Positions 7,950 through 15,828 of a DNA stretch of 64,000 bases are shown piece by piece (within the stretch, counting starts at the first letter, position 1; every line of letters starts with the position of its first letter). A program made the translations under genes and the position numbers. The stretch comes from Spirochaetaceae bacterium. Lineage in GTDB: Bacteria > Spirochaetota > Spirochaetia > Treponematales > Breznakiellaceae. The stretch is from contig JAISLT010000101.1 in NCBI GenBank assembly GCA_031277165.1, positions 1 to 64,000 of the forward strand. The letters are read 5' to 3'. A model generated the notes under the pieces. It was not told the DNA's origin. It searched no databases and saw only the letters and a list, made by a program, of their open reading frames with translations.

Positions 7950-10342
7950 AGGTTCCCCCCTACCTTGATATTCTTAACCCTGAACAGCAAGAGGCGGTAC
8001 TCCACGACGGCCTTTCCGGGGACCCGGATCGATTCGCCGGTTCCTGGCCGGCGGACATAGCCCGGCGGCCCCTGCTGATCCTGGCCGGCGCCGGATCGGG
8101 AAAAACCAGGGTGATTACCACCAAGATCGCCTACCTTATCCGGGACCGGGGGGTGGATCCCCGGTCTATCATGGCCGTCACCTTTACCAACAAGGCCGCC
8201 CGGGAAATGGCAGATCGGGCCCGGCTTATCGACAGCCGGGCCGCCGGCGCCATGATGCGGACCTTCCACTCCTTTGGGGCATGGTTTCTTCGCCGTCATG
8301 CGGATCTGGCGGGGCTGAATTCGGACTTTGTGATCTACGACGACGACGACATGACCGCCCTGCTGCGGACGATTATGGAAAATGCCTCCAAGGCGGAACT
8401 GCGGGATACGGCGGCACAGATTTCCCGGGCCAAGGATTATTTTCTTTCCCCGGAGGACCCGGAACTTCACCGGATCAATTACCAGGACAGGTTCCGAAAG
8501 AATTATGCCCGGTACGAAGAAAAGTTAAACAAGATCGGTAACGTCGATTTTGGGGATCTTATTAAAAAGCCCCTGGAGATTCTTCAGAACAACCCCGATT
8601 TGGCCCGGCGTTTCCACGAGCGGTTTAGGGTGATCATGGTCGATGAATACCAGGATTCCAATGTGGCCCAGTTTAAGCTGCTAAGCTGTATGACGGGACC
8701 GGGGACCTATCTTTGCGTGGTGGGGGACGACGATCAGTCCATTTACCGTTTTCGGGGGGCGGATGTAACAAACATACTCCGGTTTTCCGATCATTTTCCC
8801 GGCACGGACATTATCCGGCTTGAACGGAACTACCGGTCCTTTGCGCCGATCCTGGCCCTGGCATCCTCGGTGGTGGATCACAACCGGGGCAGGCTGGGTA
8901 AAACCCTGCGGGCAGAACGGGGGGATGGAAAAATTCCGGCCCTGGCCTTTCTTTCCAACCAGGATGAAGAGGCAGCCTTCTGCGCAGAACTGGTGGAACG
9001 TTCGGTAAAGGCCGGGGGATCGGAAAAAGCCCGAAGGGTTAAAAGGGCCGGAAAACTTGAAAAGGCGGAGGATACCGGGAAAGTGGAGGATACCGGAATA
9101 ACCGGGAAAACTGAAAAGGCCCGAAGGGCGCCGCAGTATTCGGACTGGGCCATATTATACAGAACCAACGCCCAGTCCTTGGGTTTCGAGACAGAACTGC
9201 TCCGCCGGGGTATTCCCTATAAGGTGGTGGGATCCCTTAAGTTTTACCAGCGGGAAGAGGTTAAAGACGCCCTGGCCCTGCTGGCCCTTTTGCTTAACCC
9301 CCGGGACGAGGTGGCCTTTCGCCGCATTATTAATAAGCCGCCCCGGGGTATTGGGGCCGCGGCGCTGGATAAAATATTCCAAAACGCCTATATGTCCGCC
9401 CTCTCCGATGGGGGGCTTTTGGACATGGCAAAAAAAATCCCCCTTTCCCCCAGGGCTGGGGCGGGGATAGAAGGTTTTGCCGCCCTTATGGACCGGGCTG
9501 CCGCGGTGCTGGATGGAGCGCCCCCTCCCGTCCGGCCCGATTCTCCGATCCGTTACGGCGAGGGACTTTCCCCCTGCGTGGCCTCCCTTATTATCGATTC
9601 GACCCTGGTGGAATACCACGGTTCCCATGACGAAATTAACGGCCTCCAGCGGATCGGCAACCTTCAGGAACTGGTGAATGCTTCGACCCTTTACGGGGGC
9701 ACCCGGGAAGGACTGGTGGAATTTATGGAACACATCGAGCTGGATCGCTCCGTGGAGGGGGATGAAAAAAATCTTAACTCGGTAACCCTTATTACCCTCC
9801 ACAACACCAAGGGCCTGGAATTTCCCCGGGTAATTATCACCGGACTTGAACAGGGAATTTTTCCCCGGGCCGATAAAGATGGGGATGAATTGGAGGAAGA
9901 GCGCAGGCTTTTTTATGTGGGGGCCACCAGGGCCATGGAAGAACTGTACCTGTGTTCCTGCGGGGCCCGGCGCATGTACGGTCACACAAGCCCCATGTCG
10001 CCTTCGCTGTTTCTGTACGAGGCGGATCAAACCGTGCTGCGGGTAATCGGCAAGATCCCCGCGGGCTTTGTCCGGTCCCGGTCAAGGCGCCCCGGGGCCT
10101 CAGGCGGTTCAGGCGGTTTCAACGGGGAACCGGCGGCGCCGGTAAAAACATCCTCCGATGGGCGGTGGAACCGGGGAGACCGGGTTTTTCACGACGACCA
10201 GGGCTATGGCACGGTGATTGACCTTGGGGAAGGGGAGGACGGTCCGGTAATTACCGTCCGTTTTGAAAATGGACAGGAACGGCGGTTTTTAAGTCTTCAC
10301 CAGAGCGGCAGCTATATCAAGATAGGCCGGGAAGATTTTTAA
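7946..10342 (+). CDS. pcrA: UvrD/PcrA-family superfamily 1 DNA helicase
   Basis: 798 aa, a 3'-5' ATP-dependent helicase of repair and replication restart. Motif I is GAGSGKTRVITTKI, motif II VDEYQDSN, motif III GDDDQSIYRFRGAD, motif V LITLHNTKGLEFPRV and motif VI RRLFYVGATRAMEEL. The C-terminus (NRGDRVFHDDQGYGTVIDL) is the Tudor-like domain of PcrA. About residue 350-390 there is a charged, internally repeated insertion built on GK-EKAEDTG, just before YSDWAILYRTNAQS. It is translationally coupled to rimO by a 4-nt overlap. A second UvrD-like gene ends the window. Confidence 0.92.
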   Translation: MKVPPYLDILNPEQQEAVLHDGLSGDPDRFAGSWPADIARRPLLILAGAGSGKTRVITTKIAYLIRDRGVDPRSIMAVTFTNKAAREMADRARLIDSRAAGAMMRTFHSFGAWFLRRHADLAGLNSDFVIYDDDDMTALLRTIMENASKAELRDTAAQISRAKDYFLSPEDPELHRINYQDRFRKNYARYEEKLNKIGNVDFGDLIKKPLEILQNNPDLARRFHERFRVIMVDEYQDSNVAQFKLLSCMTGPGTYLCVVGDDDQSIYRFRGADVTNILRFSDHFPGTDIIRLERNYRSFAPILALASSVVDHNRGRLGKTLRAERGDGKIPALAFLSNQDEEAAFCAELVERSVKAGGSEKARRVKRAGKLEKAEDTGKVEDTGITGKTEKARRAPQYSDWAILYRTNAQSLGFETELLRRGIPYKVVGSLKFYQREEVKDALALLALLLNPRDEVAFRRIINKPPRGIGAAALDKIFQNAYMSALSDGGLLDMAKKIPLSPRAGAGIEGFAALMDRAAAVLDGAPPPVRPDSPIRYGEGLSPCVASLIIDSTLVEYHGSHDEINGLQRIGNLQELVNASTLYGGTREGLVEFMEHIELDRSVEGDEKNLNSVTLITLHNTKGLEFPRVIITGLEQGIFPRADKDGDELEEERRLFYVGATRAMEELYLCSCGARRMYGHTSPMSPSLFLYEADQTVLRVIGKIPAGFVRSRSRRPGASGGSGGFNGEPAAPVKTSSDGRWNRGDRVFHDDQGYGTVIDLGEGEDGPVITVRFENGQERRFLSLHQSGSYIKIGREDF

Positions 10343-10397
10343 ACGTATCCGTGCGGCGGCAGTAGACCTTAACTGCCGGAACAGGGAGGTAACAAAG

Positions 10398-11273
10398 ATG
10401 GAGAGGGGGGGAATTAAAAGTGAGGATTGGGCTCTGTTTCCCCGGGTGCTTCGGGCCCGGGGCTGGCGGCTCTATACGGAGGGCGGAAAACGGCTGGTGG
10501 ATCTGTGGCAGTACGGCGGCCGGGCCCTGTTGGGCCATACCCCGCCGCAGCTGCTACGGGCCTTTAAAAACGTCGCGGAGCGGGGTCTTTTTGCCCCCCT
10601 GCCCAACCCCGCGGAGGGCCGGCTCTACAGGGCCCTTTCCCGCCTGCTGCCCCGCCGGGGTTTTCGCCTGTACCGGACCGAAGCGGCCCTGGAACAGGCG
10701 GTGGCCGCCGGGGGTTTTTCCCCTTCCACGGTTGATCCTGCCCTGGGCATGGACGGGGCCGTCCCGGAAAATTGCCCCCTGCTATGGCGGCCATGGCTTA
10801 GGGATCCGGCGGTTCTAAACCCCGGCCTTCCCGTGGTGGAGGGGGCTCCCCTCCTAATTCCGGTCCTGCCCCTGCCTTTTCCCGGAGCGCCGGCGATCCT
10901 GGCCCTGGACCCCGCCCTAGAGGACCGGTTTCCCCCGGTGCCTCCCCTTTCCCCGGCGGCGGCCGCCGCCGGGGAAAGGGCCGTCCTGGCCCTGCTTGCA
11001 GCGCCGGGGCGGTCCCTCACGGCCGCACTGGACCGGGTCCTTACCGCCGGTTCCTTCTGGAAGCGGCGGGGGATCTATCTGCACTACGATCCCGTGGATG
11101 CGGCGGCCTCCGCCGGTAATGGGCCCGCCCCGGAGTATAAAACGGTCTTTATGGATTTTCTTGCCGGAGGCTTTCTGCTGCCCCCCTCGCGGGAGGAACC
11201 GGCGATTATTCCCGGGGAACTTTCCGCCGGGGAAGGGGCTCAACTGGCAAAACTAGCCGGTGGCCAAGACTAA
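10398..11273 (+). CDS. Degenerate class III aminotransferase-like protein
   Basis: 291 aa. The N-terminus (RARGWRLYTEGGKRLVDLW...LLGHTPPQLLRAF) resembles the start of PLP-dependent class III aminotransferases. The C-terminus (VFMDFLAGGFLLPPSREEPAIIPGELS) resembles their end. The middle, which should hold the PLP lysine and cofactor Asp, is replaced by a shorter Pro/Ala/Leu-rich stretch. It is therefore probably not a functional transaminase. A good site (GGAGG) precedes ATG and codon use is like neighbouring genes, so it seems translated. The function is unknown. Confidence 0.6.
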   Translation: MERGGIKSEDWALFPRVLRARGWRLYTEGGKRLVDLWQYGGRALLGHTPPQLLRAFKNVAERGLFAPLPNPAEGRLYRALSRLLPRRGFRLYRTEAALEQAVAAGGFSPSTVDPALGMDGAVPENCPLLWRPWLRDPAVLNPGLPVVEGAPLLIPVLPLPFPGAPAILALDPALEDRFPPVPPLSPAAAAAGERAVLALLAAPGRSLTAALDRVLTAGSFWKRRGIYLHYDPVDAAASAGNGPAPEYKTVFMDFLAGGFLLPPSREEPAIIPGELSAGEGAQLAKLAGGQD

Positions 11274-11311
11274 AGGATCGGATATAAGCGGTCAAGTTTT
11301 ATCCGGAGTTC

Positions 11312-11348
11312 TTTTGCAGTTCATGTGCGAAGCACATCAAACTGCTAG
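11312..11348. repeat. Repeat R1, short copy e
   Basis: A 37-bp remnant read on the minus strand as TAGCAGTTTGATGTGC, ttc, then GCACAT and AACTGC. It folds as one long hairpin. Only one CTAG end (11345-11348) remains. Its TAG is the stop codon of the adjacent minus-strand gene, as in the full-length copies. Confidence 0.65.
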
Positions 11349-11971
11349 GGATTAAAATATACCACCTCTTTGAAATATTCAGAATTTGAGCACGCCTCCA
11401 GGGGTACAATTTTTCTGCCAAGCTCTTTTATAAAGACCGTTTCTAATTGTATTTCCGGCGCCGTATTTTTTAGTGCCGCATATAATAACTCGGTGCAATA
11501 TAACTTATCATCATTCTCTAAATCAAAGGACCAATCAAATGAACGCCCTTTATATTCTGCGGCGGATCGGGAAAGTAATTCTCCCCCATGGTTTTTTAGC
11601 CGGTATATGCCTATGGAACGGGCCGTGCTTAAAAAATCATCCAATGCTACTTCATTAACAAGGTCTTTTCCCTGTAAGGCTAAACCCTCTGCATTAATCA
11701 CGGTGATCGCACCGGGGGTAATGTGTACTATCCCCAGGTGGGAAAACCGCTTGTCCAGGGGAGAGGTCTCTTTAAAATACAGCGACCACAGCCTGTCGCC
11801 CAAGCGGCAGATTACATCACCATCTTGCAAATACCCCGCAATGGCGTCATACCGTGTTGTTTTTTTTACCCCCTGCGGCGGCGTCTTTGCCATAAACACG
11901 GCAATACATCCGGTCAATAGAACTCCGGCAAAAACGCCGGCGGCCAAAAAATTTTTTTTGACCGTCCTCAT
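11345..11971 (-). CDS. YiiX/YebB-like permuted NlpC/P60 cysteine hydrolase, lipoprotein
   Basis: 208 aa with a lipoprotein-type signal (MRTVKKNFLAAGVFAGVLLTGC, Cys 22). The domain matches the circularly permuted papain-like family: GDVICRLGD near the start, FSHLGIVHI carrying the candidate catalytic His, and KLYCTELLYAAL carrying the candidate Cys. Such proteins hydrolyse amide or ester bonds at the cell surface; the substrate is unknown. The start overlaps the upstream lipoprotein stop (ATGA), so they form an operon. The gene is AT-richer than its neighbours and ends in a TAG from repeat R1e. Confidence 0.72.
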   Translation of the reverse strand: MRTVKKNFLAAGVFAGVLLTGCIAVFMAKTPPQGVKKTTRYDAIAGYLQDGDVICRLGDRLWSLYFKETSPLDKRFSHLGIVHITPGAITVINAEGLALQGKDLVNEVALDDFLSTARSIGIYRLKNHGGELLSRSAAEYKGRSFDWSFDLENDDKLYCTELLYAALKNTAPEIQLETVFIKELGRKIVPLEACSNSEYFKEVVYFNP

Positions 11972-12315
11972 CCTTTATCGATGGCCACCTTCCACTTGCC
12001 GTCAATCTTTTTAAGGGTCAAATCTTCCGTCTCGCCATTTTCAAAGACCACCGAAACAACGGCGGTATCCCCATCGATCTGTTCGGTGGTGCTGGTTATT
12101 TTCCCATAGGCCTGCATCATGCCCTGTACCTTTTCGCCAAACATAGCCATGGTTTGAACGGTCTCGGGAGTTGCCACCTGCCCCAGCAGCTTGGTATCGT
12201 TCTTTTGCAGCGCCGTATAAAATTTTCGGGCCGCCGATGACGGGGTATCGGCAATGCCGCACCCTGCAAAAATAAGAAAACAAACCAATCCAAAACCCAT
12301 TATATTTCGTTTCAT
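11968..12315 (-). CDS. Small DUF4878-type lipoprotein
   Basis: 115 aa starting at ATG 12315, chosen because AAGGGG precedes it and MKRNIMGFGLVCFLIFAGC is a lipoprotein signal (Cys 19). The body (SSAARKFYTALQKNDTKLLGQVATP ... DLTLKKIDGKWKVAID) is the NTF2/DUF4878 pattern seen in many secreted bacterial lipoproteins of unknown role. It is translationally coupled to the following YiiX-like hydrolase through a 4-nt overlap, which suggests joint function at the envelope. Confidence 0.72.
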   Translation of the reverse strand: MKRNIMGFGLVCFLIFAGCGIADTPSSAARKFYTALQKNDTKLLGQVATPETVQTMAMFGEKVQGMMQAYGKITSTTEQIDGDTAVVSVVFENGETEDLTLKKIDGKWKVAIDKG

Positions 12316-12498
12316 AAATCCCCTTGCTTTTAAAGTCAGCATGACCACAGTTTCTAAAAACCAAGGCTCTCCAAACCTTTAATGTTTGTGAAAGCAGCTC
12401 AACTGTATCCAATTAGACAGGTCCATGTCAATAGTCCGGTTATGGTTCGTTTTTCACATGGCGCAACAGGGCCCGCCGGCCGGCATAAACAGTGCGTC

Positions 12499-12556
12499 TA
12501 CAGCGGCGGGTGCTGACACCCAAGGACCGGTCTTTCGGCGGGGGAACTTTAGGCGG
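12499..12556. repeat. Dispersed repeat R2, copy b (partial)
   Basis: GGTGCTGACACCCAAGGACC followed by CGGCGGGGGAACTTTAGGCGG matches the R2 core in a degenerate form. Together with R3a it fills most of the 488-bp gap between the minus-strand lipoprotein gene and the hexokinase gene. The rest of that gap, 12316-12498, shows no gene. Confidence 0.55.
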
Positions 12557-12561
12557 AAGAT

Positions 12562-12734
12562 TTATTCGAAAGTCTGGTTTAATACCCCGCAGCTCTGCTG
12601 CGGCTGAAATAACGCAATGCTTACAAAAATCTGGTATTAAACCAGACGGTATAGTAAACTTCCTATCGAACGAGCCTCCGTTCGAACAAAGGCAAAGCTT
12701 AAGATACCGCAGAGCTCTGCTCTGCGGAGGCTCA
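12562..12734. repeat. Repeat R3, copy a, with 15-bp inverted arms
   Basis: Begins TTATTCGAAAGTCTGG. A perfect 15-bp inverted repeat, GTCTGGTTTAATACC (12572-12586) and GGTATTAAACCAGAC (12633-12647), encloses CCGCAGCTCTGCTGCGG. A further palindrome around GCAGAGCTCTGC follows. A second copy is at 46970-47211. It ends exactly where the hexokinase -35 box begins. Confidence 0.8.
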
Positions 12735-12763
12735 TTGACACCTTGCCGCAGGACCTTTATAAT
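12735..12763 (+). promoter_or_regulatory. Consensus sigma-70 promoter of the hexokinase gene
   Basis: TTGACA (12735-12740), a 17-bp spacer and TATAAT (12758-12763): a full match to the vegetative consensus. The start point is expected near 12769-12771, inside the palindrome that follows. Confidence 0.85.
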
Positions 12764-12766
12764 TAA

Positions 12767-12782
12767 ATGAAACCGATTTCAT
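12767..12782. promoter_or_regulatory. LacI/CcpA-type operator at the hexokinase start point
   Basis: A 16-bp palindrome, ATGAAACCGATTTCAT, with 6-bp arms and a central CG. This form is typical of LacI/GalR-family operators and close to catabolite response elements. Its position over the predicted +1 of a consensus promoter suits repression by a sugar-responsive regulator. No such regulator is encoded in the window. Confidence 0.6.
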
Positions 12783-12803
12783 TATTTTAAACAGAAGGTA
12801 CAT

Positions 12804-14168
12804 ATGGTTCCATCGTTTGATCCTGCGCTGCTGGCGGATTTTGCCCGGTTTTACGGTTTTCACTATGATATTTGTGATCCCGCCGTGCTGGTTCGGGATG
12901 TACGGATTGACATGGAACGGGGACTGCAGGGCAAGTCCTCGCCCCTGCCGATGATACCTTCCTATCTGCGGCCCCTGGCCCAGGCATCTTCGGGAAAAAC
13001 AGTTATTGCCCTGGATGCGGGGGGAACCAACCTTAGGGCCGCCAGGGTTCGTTTTAGGGCGCCGGGCAGGCCCGAGGCGGAAGAAACCCGGAAAGCCCCC
13101 ATGCCGGGTACCGCCGGCAGGGTAAACGCCGAAGAATTTTTTGATCAGATCGCCGGATTAGCCGGGCCCCTTATGAGCGGAGCCCCCGGAGAATCCCTGG
13201 AAGGGATTGGCTTTTGCTTTTCGTACCCGATGAAAATGCAGGAGAACGGGGACGGCATACCCATGGCGTTCAGCAAGGAAGTGGATGCCCCGGAGGTGAT
13301 CGGCCGGTCCATTGCCCAGGAGCTTCGGGCCGCCCTAGAACGCCTGGGGCTTAGACCCCCAAAACGGATTGTCCTGCTTAACGATACGGTGGCCACCCTG
13401 CTTTCGGGCCTGGAAGAAATTCCCCCCGATGGAGGGAAAAACAAGGGCCCCGATACATTTGCCCTCCCCGGCGGACCGGTGGTGGGGTGCATCCTTGGCA
13501 CGGGGTTTAATACCGCATACCCGGAAAAGGACATTCCCAAGATCGGTTTCCATTCAAAGGACATGCCCCAGATAGTGGTCTGTGAAACGGGAAACGCCGC
13601 CCCCCGGTATCTGGGAGTGTTGGACCGGGAATTTGACGCCACCACTAAGCATCCCGGTTCTTATACCATGGAAAAAACCACCTCCGGGGCGTACCTGGGT
13701 CCTTTGACCTTCCATATCCTTAAACAGGCCATCGCCGACGGGGTGTTACAGTTTAAACGATCCGCCGAATTTGCCGCCCTGCCGGCCCTTCAAACCAAGG
13801 ACCTGAATGCGTTCATGCATGCCCCCCTGGCCATGGAAGGTCCCCTGGGGGAATTGTTTGACCGCGGCGAATTGGATGCGATCAGATCCGTGGCCTATCT
13901 TACGTCGATAATTACCAAGCGGGGGGCGATGTTTTCCGCCGCGGTGGTGGCCGCCGCGGTAGAACGGATGGAAGCGGGGTACGATCCCTTTACCCCGGTC
14001 CGAATCGCCGTGGAGGGAACCACCTACATGATCTACCGGGGCATGCGGGAAGCCCTGGAATCGTATCTCCATGTCATGCTGAACAGAGAAAAACCCCGGT
14101 CATACATTATTGCCCCGGTGGAACAGGCTTCGCTGTTCGGCGCCGCCGTGGCCGCCCTGTCCCATTGA
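12804..14168 (+). CDS. hxk: Hexokinase
   Basis: 454 aa, cytoplasmic ATP-dependent hexose kinase of the actin/hexokinase fold, of the eukaryote-like type found in treponemes. Phosphate-1 is IALDAGGTNLRAARV (about 69-83), the sugar-binding region contains GFCFSYPMK, the catalytic segment is VLLNDTVATLLSG and the adenosine region has VGCILGTGFNTAY. It makes glucose 6-phosphate for glycolysis. AGAAGG is five bases before ATG. It has its own strong promoter and a probable LacI-type operator, so expression is likely sugar-regulated. Confidence 0.92.
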   Translation: MVPSFDPALLADFARFYGFHYDICDPAVLVRDVRIDMERGLQGKSSPLPMIPSYLRPLAQASSGKTVIALDAGGTNLRAARVRFRAPGRPEAEETRKAPMPGTAGRVNAEEFFDQIAGLAGPLMSGAPGESLEGIGFCFSYPMKMQENGDGIPMAFSKEVDAPEVIGRSIAQELRAALERLGLRPPKRIVLLNDTVATLLSGLEEIPPDGGKNKGPDTFALPGGPVVGCILGTGFNTAYPEKDIPKIGFHSKDMPQIVVCETGNAAPRYLGVLDREFDATTKHPGSYTMEKTTSGAYLGPLTFHILKQAIADGVLQFKRSAEFAALPALQTKDLNAFMHAPLAMEGPLGELFDRGELDAIRSVAYLTSIITKRGAMFSAAVVAAAVERMEAGYDPFTPVRIAVEGTTYMIYRGMREALESYLHVMLNREKPRSYIIAPVEQASLFGAAVAALSH

Positions 14169-14251
14169 GGCCGCCGCCGGAATGTGTCAACACCAACGGT
14201 AAAATCAATATTTCCCAAAAACTGAATTTTGGAAAACCCCAAATGCTACGC

Positions 14252-14269
14252 CCACAGCGCGTACTGTGG
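14252..14269. terminator. Possible hairpin between convergent genes
   Basis: CCACAG / CTGTGG with a 6-nt loop lies between the 3' ends of hexokinase and the rqcH-like gene. There is no T run, so it is a weak terminator candidate. Confidence 0.3.
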
Positions 14270-14283
14270 CAGGAACCCCGGCC

Positions 14284-15777
14284 CTACAGGAGCGTTTTTT
14301 CAAGTTTTTTCAGCCGTTCCTGATCAAGGGTGATCCGTAAATTTTTTTCCTGGGTGGGAATAACCAGTCCCCTTGGTCCGTTCTTTGCCCGCCGCAGGTA
14401 TTTAACCGGGGTGTAGTACAGGTCGCCCCGGCCGTTATTCCTCCCCTTGGAGTAGAACAGGGCCAGGTTACCGGCGTCCAACAACACCTCCAGGGGTACG
14501 GTTTTACCGGGCCGCCGCTGGATAAATACATAGGCCCCGGACCAATCCCGGACATGAAGCCACAGATCGTTTCCCTTTACATGCCGTCGTAGCAGCTCGT
14601 CGTTTTCTTTGGCATCCCTGCCCACCATAATTAACCACTCTCCGTCGGCAAAGGATAGTCCCGGCCGTTTTTGCGCCGCCCCTTCCTTTTGTTCCGTCCC
14701 CGGCAGAGCCGGCCCCTGCCGACGGCGGAGCCTTGCCAGCAGCCCCTCCAGGCGCAGGGGGTTCTGCTCCTCCAGCAGCTGGGCCTCCGTAAGACGGATC
14801 TGTTCCAGTTCCTTTTCTCCCAGGGCAATTTCCCGTTGTATTTCCCCCAGGCCGGATTTTGCCCTGCGGTACCTTTCGTAATAGGCTCCGGCGTTTTCCG
14901 CCGGACTTTTCCGGGGATCCATCTCTATGCGGATTATCCGGTCCCCGGTAAAACTTTCCGCCTCCAGCCACCGGGACCCCTGGGGGCTCTTCCCCTCCGG
15001 ATCTTTTTTTAGACCCTGGGCAAGGATCAGATCCCCGTATGTTTTAAATTTCTCCGCGTTGGCATATTCCGCGGCCTTTTCCCGGAGCCGTTGCAGGGCC
15101 CCCTCCAATCGCTCCCTATTCCGCCCCGTAAGCCGCCGGACCTCTTCCCGCAGTTGTTCCAGGGAAAGCCTGCCCCCATGTTCCGCGTACCAGTTGTCTA
15201 CCCGGCTGTTAAAGGAACCTTCGCCGGGAAGGTCCCGCAGTTCGTACCGCTTTAATTCCCCCTGGGAGGGGTTCCGGAAAGATTCAAGCCCCGCTTCGGG
15301 CCGGTAAAAACCCCCGGAACATTCCCCCCGTTTGGGGAGCCGCCTCATGGCATCGAGGATCGTTCCATCTTCGCCGGTAAGAATGACATTGGCGGCGTTA
15401 GACCAGAGCCGGATATAGAGAAAGTACCGGACTTCGCCCCGCCGCAGGGTAAGCCGGATTATGCGGTCCTTCCCCAATTGAAGGGCCTCTTCAATGCGGC
15501 TGTTGATAATCCGGGATTTAAGAAATTCCGCAAACCGCAGGGGCTTCCTGCTTTTGGGAACCGCCCGGAATGTTTCGTGGAGTCTACAGGCCAGGGGGCT
15601 GATGGAGATAATAATAAGATGGGGCCGGTCCTTTACCGGCATCTGGGGGTATGCGGTTTTGCCGTAAAGTTGAAGGGCCAGAATATCATAGGCCCCTTGG
15701 TACACCCCCTGGACCCGCATGCCCGGAAGGGCAAGTTCCGCAAGAATACAGTCTATTTCCTTCCAGTTTAAGGACAT
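14284..15777 (-). CDS. rqcH: NFACT-family protein, RqcH-like ribosome quality-control factor
   Basis: 497 aa. The N-terminal NFACT-N region (MSLNWKEIDCILAELALPG...) is followed by HhH/coiled-coil segments rich in Arg/Glu/Leu. The C-terminal NFACT-R domain contains GRDAKENDELLRRHV, NDLWLHVRDWSGAYV and LYYTPVKYLRRAK. In this family RqcH/Rqc2 binds stalled 50S-peptidyl-tRNA complexes and adds alanine tails; older annotations call it fibronectin-binding. It is shorter than Bacillus RqcH (about 570 aa). AGGAGG lies just upstream of ATG. Confidence 0.85.
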   Translation of the reverse strand: MSLNWKEIDCILAELALPGMRVQGVYQGAYDILALQLYGKTAYPQMPVKDRPHLIIISISPLACRLHETFRAVPKSRKPLRFAEFLKSRIINSRIEEALQLGKDRIIRLTLRRGEVRYFLYIRLWSNAANVILTGEDGTILDAMRRLPKRGECSGGFYRPEAGLESFRNPSQGELKRYELRDLPGEGSFNSRVDNWYAEHGGRLSLEQLREEVRRLTGRNRERLEGALQRLREKAAEYANAEKFKTYGDLILAQGLKKDPEGKSPQGSRWLEAESFTGDRIIRIEMDPRKSPAENAGAYYERYRRAKSGLGEIQREIALGEKELEQIRLTEAQLLEEQNPLRLEGLLARLRRRQGPALPGTEQKEGAAQKRPGLSFADGEWLIMVGRDAKENDELLRRHVKGNDLWLHVRDWSGAYVFIQRRPGKTVPLEVLLDAGNLALFYSKGRNNGRGDLYYTPVKYLRRAKNGPRGLVIPTQEKNLRITLDQERLKKLEKTLL

Positions 15778-15828
15778 GGGCCCCCTCCTTAGCGTATCAT
15801 AAACCGGTTTTTTTTGGTACGATACCCC

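Noticed and set aside
10398-11273. Glutamate-1-semialdehyde aminotransferase (hemL)
   Set aside because: Only the ends look like class III aminotransferases. The PLP lysine region is missing and the length is about two thirds of normal.
12425-12770. Short plus-strand open frames upstream of hexokinase
   Set aside because: They cover repeats R2b and R3a, have no ribosome binding site and give no family-like peptide.
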